Shown piece by piece: positions 1-6,475 of a stretch of DNA of 7,642 bases; position 1 is the first letter of the stretch, and each line of letters opens with the position of its first letter. A model generated the notes under the pieces. It did no database searches and had not been told where the DNA came from. It saw only the letters and a program-made list of their open reading frames with translations. This DNA comes from Hyphomonas sp. (GTDB lineage: Bacteria; Pseudomonadota; Alphaproteobacteria; Caulobacterales; Hyphomonadaceae): assembly GCA_024743015.1 (NCBI GenBank), contig JANSXJ010000169.1:1-7642 (forward strand), in the 5' to 3' direction. The position numbers were made by a program, and so were the translations under genes.

Positions 1-1
1 A

Positions 2-1171
2 AATACGGCCTGTAAGATCGCTTTCCAGGTTCCATACAAGGATGGCCGCGGCGGTGGCTCTGAAGACGATCCTCACGCGTTTGACCCTGATACGGTCGCC
101 AGCGCCAAGGAGCGTCGCCGCATTGACGAATTTATCCTCTACGCCATCGGCGCTGCCGAAGAGGCTGTCGAGGATTCAGGCTGGGTCGCCGAAACCCAGG
201 ACCAGCAGGAACGGACAGGCGTTCTGATCGGGTCCGGTATTGGCGGCTTGCAAAGCATCTATGACTCGTCGATCAATCTCTATGAGAATGGGCCGCGAAA
301 GGTGAGCCCGTTCTTTATTCCTTCTGCTTTGATCAATCTCGCCTCCGGGCAGGTCTCGATCAAGCATGGCTTCAAAGGCCCCAATCACTCCGTCGTCACT
401 GCCTGCGCCACTGGCGCGCATGCGATCGGCGATTCGGCGCGTCTTATTCAATATGGCGACGCCGATGTGATGATTGCCGGCGGATCCGAAGCAGTTATTT
501 GCGAACTCGCAATTGCCGGCTTCTGTTCAGCCAAAGCGATGTCGACCAAATTCAATGATGAGCCCAAACGGGCCTCCAGGCCATATGACGAGGCGCGGGA
601 CGGCTTTGTCATGGGCGAAGGGGCGGCTGTGCTTGTCCTGGAAGAGTATGAACACGCCAAAGCGCGCGGTGCGAAGATCTACGCAGAAGTCGCAGGCTAC
701 GGCCTGACCGGCGATGCCCACCACATCACAGCGCCTGCGGAAGGCGCCGAGGGCGGCTATCGTGCGATGAAGATGGCTGCGGGACATGCGGAGCGCAATC
801 TCGGCCTGACCCTTGACCAGATCGATTATGTCAACGCGCACGGCACCTCAACGCCGCGCGGGGATGAAGGCGAAGTGGGTGCGGTCGAACGCCTGTTTGG
901 CGATCACTCGAAAAATCTGTCCTTGTCTTCAACCAAGTCTGCTGTTGGGCACTTGCTCGGCGCTGCTGGTGCGATTGAGACGGCGTTTTGCGCGCTCGCC
1001 ATTCGCGACCAGGTTATGCCGCCGACCTTGAACCTGGACAATCCGAGCGTTGAAACGCCTATCGATCTCATTCCGCACAATGCGAAAAAAGGTCAGGTGC
1101 GCGCAGCGATGACGAATTCATTCGGCTTTGGCGGAACTAACGCATCTCTCATCCTTAAGCAGGTTGACTAG
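2..1171 (+). CDS. fabF: 3-oxoacyl-[acyl-carrier-protein] synthase II (FabF), 5' end cut by window edge
   Basis: This is the beta-ketoacyl-ACP synthase that condenses malonyl-ACP with a growing acyl-ACP in type II fatty-acid elongation, in the cytoplasm. The frame is open from base 2, and 389 residues are visible. FabF is usually about 413-420 residues, so roughly 25-35 N-terminal residues lie upstream. The Cys-His-His thiolase-fold triad is complete. The nucleophilic Cys is at 404-406 in VVTACATGAHAIG, the first His at 839-841 in VNAHGTST, and the second His at 950-952 in STKSAVGHLLGAAGA. The two His are 37 residues apart, as in E. coli FabF. The glycine-rich tail NSFGFGGTNASLIL is also present. 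The stop is followed by a second in-frame stop at 1181-1183. A 57-base gap separates it from mltG, and acpP is the usual upstream neighbour, though not visible here. FabB or a polyketide-type KS is much less likely given the fit over the whole length. Confidence 0.96.
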   Translation, partial: NTACKIAFQVPYKDGRGGGSEDDPHAFDPDTVASAKERRRIDEFILYAIGAAEEAVEDSGWVAETQDQQERTGVLIGSGIGGLQSIYDSSINLYENGPRKVSPFFIPSALINLASGQVSIKHGFKGPNHSVVTACATGAHAIGDSARLIQYGDADVMIAGGSEAVICELAIAGFCSAKAMSTKFNDEPKRASRPYDEARDGFVMGEGAAVLVLEEYEHAKARGAKIYAEVAGYGLTGDAHHITAPAEGAEGGYRAMKMAAGHAERNLGLTLDQIDYVNAHGTSTPRGDEGEVGAVERLFGDHSKNLSLSSTKSAVGHLLGAAGAIETAFCALAIRDQVMPPTLNLDNPSVETPIDLIPHNAKKGQVRAAMTNSFGFGGTNASLILKQVD

Positions 1172-1228
1172 ATCGGCGACTAAAGCGACCAATTAAGCGC
1201 TGGGGCCAGAACAGGACTTTGCGTCTGA
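1172..1228 (+). other. fabF-mltG intergenic spacer
   Basis: This 57-base spacer is the only real gap in the window. It holds no strong hairpin with a T-run, so no intrinsic terminator is visible and read-through from fabF into mltG is likely. A short AGGA (1213-1216) lies 12 bases before the mltG ATG and is its best, rather distant, Shine-Dalgarno candidate. GCGAC occurs twice (1176-1180 and 1185-1189), which is probably chance. Confidence 0.5.
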
Positions 1229-2254
1229 ATGCGTTTTTTAAAAGCTCTATTTGCCTTCACAATCGTCGTTGCCGTCATTGCTGGCGGCGCGGCTGCTTAT
1301 GGATGGTATTGGCTGCAGGGTGAGCTTGGCAAACCCGGGCCGATGGCAGCCGAGTACGAATTTACGATCGAAGGCGGCGAAGCGCTCGCCAGTGTCGCGA
1401 ACCGGCTTGAGGATGAAGGCCTGATCGAAGACAAAAGAGTGTTGCGGCTAAAGGCGCGCCTGGACGATGTCGAAACCGACTTGAAGGCGGGTTCTTACAT
1501 TGTCCCCGCGCGCGCCAGTGTTGCTGAAATCCTTGAACAGTTCATTCAGGGCGATGTGATCGAATATCGCCTGACTATCCCCGAAGGTCTGACCACGGCT
1601 CAGATCCTGCGACGGGTCGAAGCTGCTGATCACCTCACTGGAGACTTACCGGAGCGGGAATTTGCGGAAGGTGTGCTGCTGCCAGATACTTACGCATTCG
1701 GCGCCAATACGACGCGAACGCAGTTCCTGGAGCGGATGGAGACGGCGCAGCAAGCGCTGCTTGAAGAGTTATGGCCAGAGCGTCAGGACGGGCTTCCGAT
1801 CAGCACGCCTGAGGAAGCTGTCATTCTGGCGTCTGTCGTCGAAAAAGAAACCGCATCTGCGGATGAGCGCCCCTTGGTTGCTGGATTGTTTGTCGGGCGC
1901 TTGAAAAAGGGTATGCGCCTCGAGAGTGATCCGACGATCATCTACGGCGTTTCGAAAGGCGAACCGCTTTATAATAAGCGGGGTCAGCGCCGGACGCTTT
2001 ATCGCTCGGAGATCAATCGGAAGACCGACTGGAACACGTACCAGATTGATGGTCTGCCGAAGACGCCCATCTGCAATCCTGGACGCGACGCAATTGCTGC
2101 GGTCCTCAACCCGCCTGAGACTGACTATGTCTTTTTCGTTGCGGATGGAAAAGGTGGACATCTGTTTGCTGAGACTTATGCCGAGCACCGAAAGAATGTT
2201 GCGGCTTACCGGGCATATGAGCGCGGTGAAATCTCGCGCGAACGGGAGAATTGA
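1229..2254 (+). CDS. mltG: Endolytic murein transglycosylase MltG (YceG family)
   Basis: This membrane-anchored lytic transglycosylase cuts nascent peptidoglycan strands internally and is thought to set glycan-strand length. The product is 341 residues, similar to E. coli MltG. A short positive N-terminus is followed by one membrane segment (about residues 5-28, rich in Ala, Val, Ile and Gly), giving a cytoplasmic tail with a periplasmic body. Residues about 45-115 correspond to the LysM-like subdomain. The catalytic domain carries ASVVEKETAS, where Glu205 matches the essential Glu of the family (E218 in E. coli). It continues with FVGRLKKGMRLESDPTIIYG, the DGLPKTPICNPG motif (about 274-285) and the usual ending FAETYAEHRKNVAAY. 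The ATG at 1229 is chosen because it gives the full membrane anchor. Its stop overlaps the yicC ATG by one base (TGATG), implying translational coupling. Confidence 0.96.
   Translation: MRFLKALFAFTIVVAVIAGGAAAYGWYWLQGELGKPGPMAAEYEFTIEGGEALASVANRLEDEGLIEDKRVLRLKARLDDVETDLKAGSYIVPARASVAEILEQFIQGDVIEYRLTIPEGLTTAQILRRVEAADHLTGDLPEREFAEGVLLPDTYAFGANTTRTQFLERMETAQQALLEELWPERQDGLPISTPEEAVILASVVEKETASADERPLVAGLFVGRLKKGMRLESDPTIIYGVSKGEPLYNKRGQRRTLYRSEINRKTDWNTYQIDGLPKTPICNPGRDAIAAVLNPPETDYVFFVADGKGGHLFAETYAEHRKNVAAYRAYERGEISREREN
2244..2248 (+). promoter_or_regulatory. Ribosome binding site of yicC
   Basis: GGGAG lies five bases before the ATG at 2254 and only two bases before the in-frame TTG at 2251. 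The spacing therefore favours the ATG. The site sits within the last codons of mltG. Confidence 0.7.
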
Positions 2255-3135
2255 TGGGTATTTCCGGGATGACCGGCTTCGCACGCGTAAGCGAAGAAGC
2301 CGAGTGGGGCAGTTGGAGTTGGGAAGCACGCAGCGTTAATGGCAAAGGCCTCGACGTACGCGTCAACATGCCCACGGGTCTGGAGGAGGTTGATCAGGCC
2401 ATCCGCAAAGCAATCAACGCGACCTTCAAGCGGGGAAGCTTGCAGATCGGTCTGAGAATTGAACTCTCAGGGGCAGAAAATGTCAGCATCAATGAAGATG
2501 TTTTGGCGACTCTGACGGCTGCCTACGAACGCGCCGAGGGTGCCATGGCGACCGGCGCAGCACTCGCAACCCTGATGGGCATACGCGGCGTGGTTGAGGC
2601 TGAGACTCTCTCTATGCGCGATTTGAAAGATGTTGACGGAGCGATCAAAGCGCTCATCGAAACCGGAAAATCGGCTATTAAAGCACTGCATGAGCGTCGC
2701 TCGCAGGAGGGCGAAGAGCTGAAGTCTCTATTTGTCGGACAATTGTCTGAAATGGAGGCGCTCGTCCAGCAAGCCCTTCAATACGCGGATACGCAAAAAT
2801 CGGCACTCGCAGAAAAATATCGTGCGCGCATCGCGGAGTTCGATTCGGAGGGAGCGGTTTCGGACGAACGTCTGGCAACTGAAGTGGCCGTGCTCGCGGC
2901 GAAAGCAGACGTTACGGAGGAGCTGGATCGGCTTCAAGCACACATTTCGCGCGGACAATCCCTGGTTGACGGCGACGGCTCAGTTGGACGGGATCTCGGA
3001 TTCCTTGCACAGGAGCTTAATCGCGAAGCCAATACGCTATGCTCTAAATCTGCATCCCTGGATTTGACGAATGCCGGACTCGCGCTCAAAAGCGTCATTG
3101 ACCAATTCAAGGAGCAAGCCGCGAATGTCGAATAG
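2254..3135 (+). CDS. yicC: YicC/YloC-family endoribonuclease
   Basis: This belongs to the YicC family (formerly UPF0701). E. coli YicC and Bacillus YloC have been reported to act as endoribonucleases, and E. coli YicC has been tied to small-RNA turnover. The product is 293 residues, the usual length. The N-terminal YicC-like domain opens with the signature SGMTGFAR (residues 4-11) and EARSVNGKGLDVRV. The C-terminal DUF1732 domain contains GFLAQELNREANTLCSKS and ends in DQFKEQAANVE, matching the family's ending (REQVQNIE-type). An in-frame TTG at 2251 would add one residue, but the ribosome-binding site favours the ATG. It overlaps mltG by one base and gmk by 11 bases. yicC next to gmk recurs across bacteria, but the functional reason is not known to me. 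The target RNA cannot be inferred from sequence. Confidence 0.93.
   Translation: MGISGMTGFARVSEEAEWGSWSWEARSVNGKGLDVRVNMPTGLEEVDQAIRKAINATFKRGSLQIGLRIELSGAENVSINEDVLATLTAAYERAEGAMATGAALATLMGIRGVVEAETLSMRDLKDVDGAIKALIETGKSAIKALHERRSQEGEELKSLFVGQLSEMEALVQQALQYADTQKSALAEKYRARIAEFDSEGAVSDERLATEVAVLAAKADVTEELDRLQAHISRGQSLVDGDGSVGRDLGFLAQELNREANTLCSKSASLDLTNAGLALKSVIDQFKEQAANVE
3109..3114 (+). promoter_or_regulatory. Ribosome binding site of gmk
   Basis: AAGGAG inside the yicC coding region lies ten bases before the ATG at 3125. It supports that start over the upstream in-frame ATG at 3071, which would add 18 residues (Ser/Arg/Lys-rich) that guanylate kinases lack. Confidence 0.7.
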
Positions 3136-3769
3136 TGCCGATTCTGAACCGCGCCGGGGCTTGATGCTGGTGATTTCCAGCCCGTCAGGCGCAGGCAAAA
3201 CGACGCTTGCGCGCATGCTGATGAAAGAGTTCGAGGACGTCGTCTTGTCGGTATCCGCGACAACTCGAGAGGCCCGTCCGAACGAAACAGATGGGGTCGA
3301 CTACCATTTCCGGACAGAAGAAGATTTTCGCCAAATGATTGCGAGACGCGAGTTCCTCGAATGGGCCAAGGTCTTTGATCGTTATTACGGAACCCCGCGC
3401 GCTGACACGGTAGCGCAATTGGAGGCGGGGAACGACGTTTTGTTTGATGTCGACTGGCAGGGAGCCGACGCGCTGCACGACCAGATGCCGAATGACTGCG
3501 TGTCAGTTTTTGTGTTACCGCCCAGCATAGAGGCGTTGGAAGAGCGCCTCGCTGCGCGCGAAGGATCAACACCGGACATGGTCGCAAGGCGAATGCGCGA
3601 TGCCCAGGCCGAAATCCTGCACTGGCGACGTTATGACTATTGTATCGTCAATGATGATCTCGAAGAGGCGTATGGAAAATTGCGTCGGATCCTTTTGGTG
3701 GAGCGAACCAAGCGCCTTCGTGAACACAAATTGGAAGATCATGTGCGTCGCTTGCTGGGCGAGCTTTAG
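3125..3769 (+). CDS. gmk: Guanylate kinase
   Basis: This cytoplasmic enzyme phosphorylates GMP (and dGMP) to GDP with ATP, feeding GTP and (p)ppGpp pools. The product is 214 residues, close to the 207 of E. coli. The Walker A loop PSGAGKTT is at residues 20-27. The GMP-binding region contains SVSATTREARP (about 42-51), DGVDYHF and FLEWAKVFDRYYGTP (77-91). FDVDWQGAD (107-115) and LPPSIEALEERL (131-142) follow. The lid region has an arginine-rich VARRMRDAQAE stretch, and YDYCIVNDDLEEA (170-182) is the conserved C-terminal motif. The start overlaps the end of yicC by 11 bases, so gmk is the last cistron of the fabF-side block. Its TAG stop at 3767-3769 overlaps the stop of the opposing epimerase gene, so there is no untranslated gap for a terminator. 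Confidence 0.97.
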   Translation: MSNSADSEPRRGLMLVISSPSGAGKTTLARMLMKEFEDVVLSVSATTREARPNETDGVDYHFRTEEDFRQMIARREFLEWAKVFDRYYGTPRADTVAQLEAGNDVLFDVDWQGADALHDQMPNDCVSVFVLPPSIEALEERLAAREGSTPDMVARRMRDAQAEILHWRRYDYCIVNDDLEEAYGKLRRILLVERTKRLREHKLEDHVRRLLGEL

Positions 3770-4629
3770 TGGATCACTGTCAGCTTGATCTTGCCGGATA
3801 ATGTGTCACCGGGGGCTAGCCATTTGAGGCCAGTGACGTCTTCTGCGAGATCGCTATTCACGGCATTCGGTGCATGGGTAATCGGCTCTGCGCAGAAATA
3901 GTCTTCTCCGGGCGGTACAAAGATCGTTGCATGTTCGAAAACCGGATCTGACTTGATCGAGACGCCGTGCGTTGGCCAGTTTATCTCGATCGTACCCGCA
4001 TCGACGGAGTAGGAGGTGTCCAGGGTCATGTCGTCCACGATCCGCGCGCGCGAAAGGTCGTCGGTGATCTTTACCGGCGCCGGCGCGTTGCTGCCCGTTT
4101 CCGAATCGACACTCCAGACATGCGTAGTCGGAACGATCAATGTTGCGCCTTCGCGTGAGAAATAGGGATGCCAGCCCAATCCGGCTGGCATCGGCGTGTC
4201 ACTAAGGTTTTCGACCGAAAGCTCAACGCTCAATCGAGTGTCGGACAATTGGAAATCCTGGCGGGCCTTGTAGGTCCAAGGCCAGGCGTCCGCCGCATGA
4301 TAATAGGACAAGGAAGCGCGGGTCTTGGATTGCGATTCCACCTTCCACACATCCTGCCAGCCATGCCCATGGATGGCATGAGGCTCCGGGGGCAGATTGG
4401 CGTGTAGATGGATTTCTCGCTCGTTGACCTGGAACCCGGCATCATGAATGCGCCCAACGAACGGCACCATAGCGAACGCAGAATATTTAAGAGGATCAAA
4501 GGCAGGCCCCACGCGCTCTGGCGCTGGTCGCAAGACATCGAGATCTCGGTGTTTCAGCTTGCTGACGGCCCCACCCGCGCAGGGGTCTAGTTCCAACAGC
4601 ATATCGCCTTTAACCAGCGTCACCCGCAT
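3766..4629 (-). CDS. Aldose 1-epimerase family protein (GalM/YphB-like)
   Basis: This galactose mutarotase-like enzyme is predicted to interconvert alpha and beta anomers of an aldose; the real sugar is unknown. The product is 287 residues from the chosen ATG. Family landmarks are clear: VPFVGRIHDAGF near the N-terminus, HAIHGHGWQDVW with His87 and His89, GLGWHPYF with His154 (the second conserved His), and YFCAEPITHAPNAVN with Glu248 as the likely catalytic base. The shape resembles the short YphB-type subgroup more than classical GalM, which is about 340 residues. An in-frame upstream ATG at 4656 would add nine residues. The ATG at 4629 is preferred because GGGGAGG sits six bases ahead of it. 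The start lies 20 bases inside rsmA, so it is the last gene of the surA-pdxA-rsmA unit. No sugar transporter or catabolic gene lies nearby, so its role is not shown by context. Confidence 0.88.
   Translation of the reverse strand: MRVTLVKGDMLLELDPCAGGAVSKLKHRDLDVLRPAPERVGPAFDPLKYSAFAMVPFVGRIHDAGFQVNEREIHLHANLPPEPHAIHGHGWQDVWKVESQSKTRASLSYYHAADAWPWTYKARQDFQLSDTRLSVELSVENLSDTPMPAGLGWHPYFSREGATLIVPTTHVWSVDSETGSNAPAPVKITDDLSRARIVDDMTLDTSYSVDAGTIEINWPTHGVSIKSDPVFEHATIFVPPGEDYFCAEPITHAPNAVNSDLAEDVTGLKWLAPGDTLSGKIKLTVIH
4167..4192. repeat. Perfect 10-bp inverted repeat with 6-base loop inside the epimerase gene
   Basis: The left arm GATGCCAGCC (4167-4176) and right arm GGCTGGCATC (4183-4192) are exact reverse complements separated by CAATCC. 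A GC-rich hairpin could form in RNA from either strand. It sits about 400 bases past the gmk stop. No good T-run follows on either side: GGTTTTCG lies about 15 bases beyond on the + strand, and CCTATTTCT follows on the - strand. It encodes MPAGLGWH of the conserved His154 motif, so protein constraint may produce much of the symmetry. Confidence 0.6.
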
Positions 4630-5467
4630 GTGTCGCCTCCCCAAACCTATCGGCAAGTACCCGAAAATCCGATTGAGACAGAGTTTCAGCTCTAGCCGTA
4701 GGATCTATGTTGCAGGATTCGAGCCATTGGACAGTGTCGAGCTTCACCGTTTTCGCGAGCGGTCTTAGTGCCGCCCTCATCATTTTGCGGCGCTGACCGA
4801 AGGCTGCGGTCGTAATCTTTTCGAGGCTTGCCAGATCTGCATAACGGTCTTCAGGACAGAGCGGTCGAAACACCGCCACCGCAGAATCGACTTTCGGCGG
4901 CGGCTTGAATGCGCCGGGAGGTAGGGTGAAGGCGATGTGGGCTTCGCAGACAGCCGCTGTGAGTACGGCGAGGCGACCATAGTGACGTTCGCCTGGACCA
5001 GCACAGACCCGCTCCGCGACTTCTTTCTGGAACATCAACGCCATTTCTCCACGCCAGGATCCAGCCTTCAGCCAGTTGATCAGTAAGGGCGTGCCTACAT
5101 TGTAAGGGAGGTTTGCGATAATCATCACAGGCGTTGCAGACGCGGTAATGGTCGGGAGGTTCTCCCACGTCACTTTACGTGCATCCTTCTCGATGACGCT
5201 GAGCCGACCATCTTTGGTCTCAGGCCAAGCGCGCAGCCCGTCCGCAAAGCGTTCGTCTGCTTCAACACAAGTTAGAGAATGCGCTCCAGCATCCAGTATG
5301 GCTCGCGTGAGGCCGCCTGGGCCGGGACCAACTTCAATGACAGTTCTACCTTCGACTGGACCCGCTGCGAGCGCCGTTCGACGCAAGATATCTGGATCGA
5401 AGAGAAAATGCTGCCCCAGAGCCTTGCGGGCTCGAGCTTGGGTCAATTCCGGGTGATCATCCATCAT
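4610..5467 (-). CDS. rsmA: 16S rRNA (adenine1518/1519-N6)-dimethyltransferase RsmA (KsgA)
   Basis: This enzyme uses S-adenosylmethionine to dimethylate two adjacent adenines in the 3' terminal hairpin of 16S rRNA, a late step of 30S subunit assembly. Its loss classically gives kasugamycin resistance. The product is 285 residues, the normal length. KALGQHFLFD (about 15-24) opens the domain. Motif I, VIEVGPGPGGLTRAIL (43-58), binds the cofactor, and CVEADERF follows. The catalytic motif IV is NLPYNVGTPLLI (119-130). FQKEVAERV, the GERHYGRLAV loop, PPGAFKPPPKVDSAV and AFGQRRKMMRAAL complete the family pattern. Two tandem ATGs (5467 and 5464) are possible starts. A GGGA (5473-5476) is five bases from the first and eight from the second, so the choice is open. 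The start overlaps the 3' end of pdxA by 8-11 bases, and the 3' end overlaps the epimerase start. Confidence 0.96.
   Translation of the reverse strand: MMDDHPELTQARARKALGQHFLFDPDILRRTALAAGPVEGRTVIEVGPGPGGLTRAILDAGAHSLTCVEADERFADGLRAWPETKDGRLSVIEKDARKVTWENLPTITASATPVMIIANLPYNVGTPLLINWLKAGSWRGEMALMFQKEVAERVCAGPGERHYGRLAVLTAAVCEAHIAFTLPPGAFKPPPKVDSAVAVFRPLCPEDRYADLASLEKITTAAFGQRRKMMRAALRPLAKTVKLDTVQWLESCNIDPTARAETLSQSDFRVLADRFGEATHAGDAG
4636..4642 (-). promoter_or_regulatory. Ribosome binding site of the aldose epimerase gene
   Basis: On the - strand GGGGAGG lies six bases before the ATG at 4629. It is the strongest Shine-Dalgarno match I noted in the window and is embedded in the last codons of rsmA. 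It decides the start against the ATG at 4656. Confidence 0.8.
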
Positions 5468-6470
5468 ATACGTCCCGGTTCGAGATCATTTTGTGAGCGA
5501 GATCTATCGCTGCGACGAGGCTATCGGGCCTGGCTGTGCCAACGCGGGCCGCGTCATACGCTGTACCGTGATCCGGGCTGGTTCGGATGATCGGCAGGCC
5601 AAGCGTTGTGTTGACGCCGCCCCACATATCGAGAGTCTTCACGGGGATAAGCCCCTGATCATGGGTCATTGTGATGACCGCATCATAACGACCCTGGAGG
5701 GCCTCATGAAATACGGTATCGGCGGAGCGGGCGTCGGAGATATCCACCCCTTCAGCGCGCAAGTGTGCGGCGATCGGATTGATGAGATCGACTTCCTCGG
5801 TGCCGATGGTTCCGTTCTCTCCGGCATGCGGATTCAGGCCGGTAAAGGCGATACGAGGCGTCCGTAACCCAAAATCCCTGCGCAGCGCGGTATCTGTGAT
5901 CCTTGCGATTTGTGTCAGGCTAGACGGCGTCAGATGCTTCCCCACTTCGAGAAGAGGGACATGAATCGTCGCGAGTGATACTCGTAATCCGCCACCCACA
6001 AGCATCATCACCGGCAGGATAGAGTGGTTTGAGTGCGCGTTGCAGAGCTCTGCAATAAACTCGGTGTGCCCGGGGTGCGAAAATCCCGCTGCGTACAAGA
6101 CGGCTTTCGATATCGGATTTGTCACCATGCCAGCAGCTTCGCCGGTTAAGCAAAGTGCGGTCGCGCGCTGAATGGCGTCGATGGTCGCAGAGGCCCCCGC
6201 AGTGGATGGTCGCCCAGGCTGAATGCGTTCGAACTCATCAATCTCAAGCGAAAGGACAGGAAGGGCGCTCGGAAAAACCTCTGCCGCTTCAGAGATCTTG
6301 GAAATCGTACAAACCGGAATCTCAGTTTGATAGAGACGCGGATCGCCAATGACGCAGAACGCTTTGCCGCCTGAAGCGGACGCTGCCTGCCAAGCTTTTA
6401 TCGTGATTTGTGGGCCGCATCCTGCCGGATCTCCCATCGTCACGGCGAGAGGCGGATGCGTCAGCGTCAA
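5457..6470 (-). CDS. pdxA: 4-hydroxythreonine-4-phosphate dehydrogenase PdxA
   Basis: This NAD-dependent enzyme of the DXP-dependent vitamin B6 pathway oxidises 4-phosphohydroxy-L-threonine, and its product is then condensed by PdxJ to make pyridoxine phosphate. The product is 337 residues against 329 in E. coli. Three metal-binding His are seen in ATIHVPL (His170), GLNPHAGE (His215) and MTHDQGL (His270). Their 45- and 55-residue spacing is the same as in E. coli. Substrate-binding GHTE (134-137) and GLPIIRTSPDHGTAYD near the C-terminus are intact. The N-terminal signature reads GDPAGCGPQ instead of the usual GDPAGIGPE. The apparent start is TTG at 6470, five bases after the surA stop and without a good Shine-Dalgarno sequence. 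GTG (6443) and ATG (6437) would cut into the first strand before GDPAG and are less likely. Reinitiation after surA is plausible. Confidence 0.95.
   Translation of the reverse strand: MTLTHPPLAVTMGDPAGCGPQITIKAWQAASASGGKAFCVIGDPRLYQTEIPVCTISKISEAAEVFPSALPVLSLEIDEFERIQPGRPSTAGASATIDAIQRATALCLTGEAAGMVTNPISKAVLYAAGFSHPGHTEFIAELCNAHSNHSILPVMMLVGGGLRVSLATIHVPLLEVGKHLTPSSLTQIARITDTALRRDFGLRTPRIAFTGLNPHAGENGTIGTEEVDLINPIAAHLRAEGVDISDARSADTVFHEALQGRYDAVITMTHDQGLIPVKTLDMWGGVNTTLGLPIIRTSPDHGTAYDAARVGTARPDSLVAAIDLAHKMISNRDVYDG
5473..5476 (-). promoter_or_regulatory. Probable ribosome binding site of rsmA
   Basis: GGGA on the - strand, inside the end of pdxA, lies five bases before the first and eight before the second of two tandem in-frame ATGs. 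Both spacings are usable. Confidence 0.5.
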
Positions 6471-6475
6471 CTTGG

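Noticed and set aside
1164..1195. TTGACT (1164-1169) as a -35 box for a promoter before mltG
   Set aside because: No -10-like hexamer lies 16-18 bases downstream. The nearest AT-rich stretch (AATTAA, 1191-1196) is 21 bases away, and TTGACT is part of the last fabF codons.
1769..2329. 186-residue open frame on the - strand opposite mltG
   Set aside because: It lies under the conserved catalytic half of MltG and its composition (many Arg, Ser, Leu) is typical of a shadow frame.
2934..3587. 217-residue open frame on the - strand opposite yicC and gmk
   Set aside because: It is antisense to two clearly conserved genes, its translation is Arg/Ser/Pro-rich without a recognisable domain, and it reflects third-position GC bias.
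4074..4083. 10-bp palindrome CCGGCGCCGG
   Set aside because: It is a GC-rich coding sequence (in the APAPVKI stretch of the epimerase) and a single occurrence, which is expected by chance at this composition.
4362..4380. 6-bp inverted repeat CATGCC / GGCATG over the HAIHGHGW codons
   Set aside because: The stem is short and the repetition of His and Gly codons in the conserved motif accounts for it.
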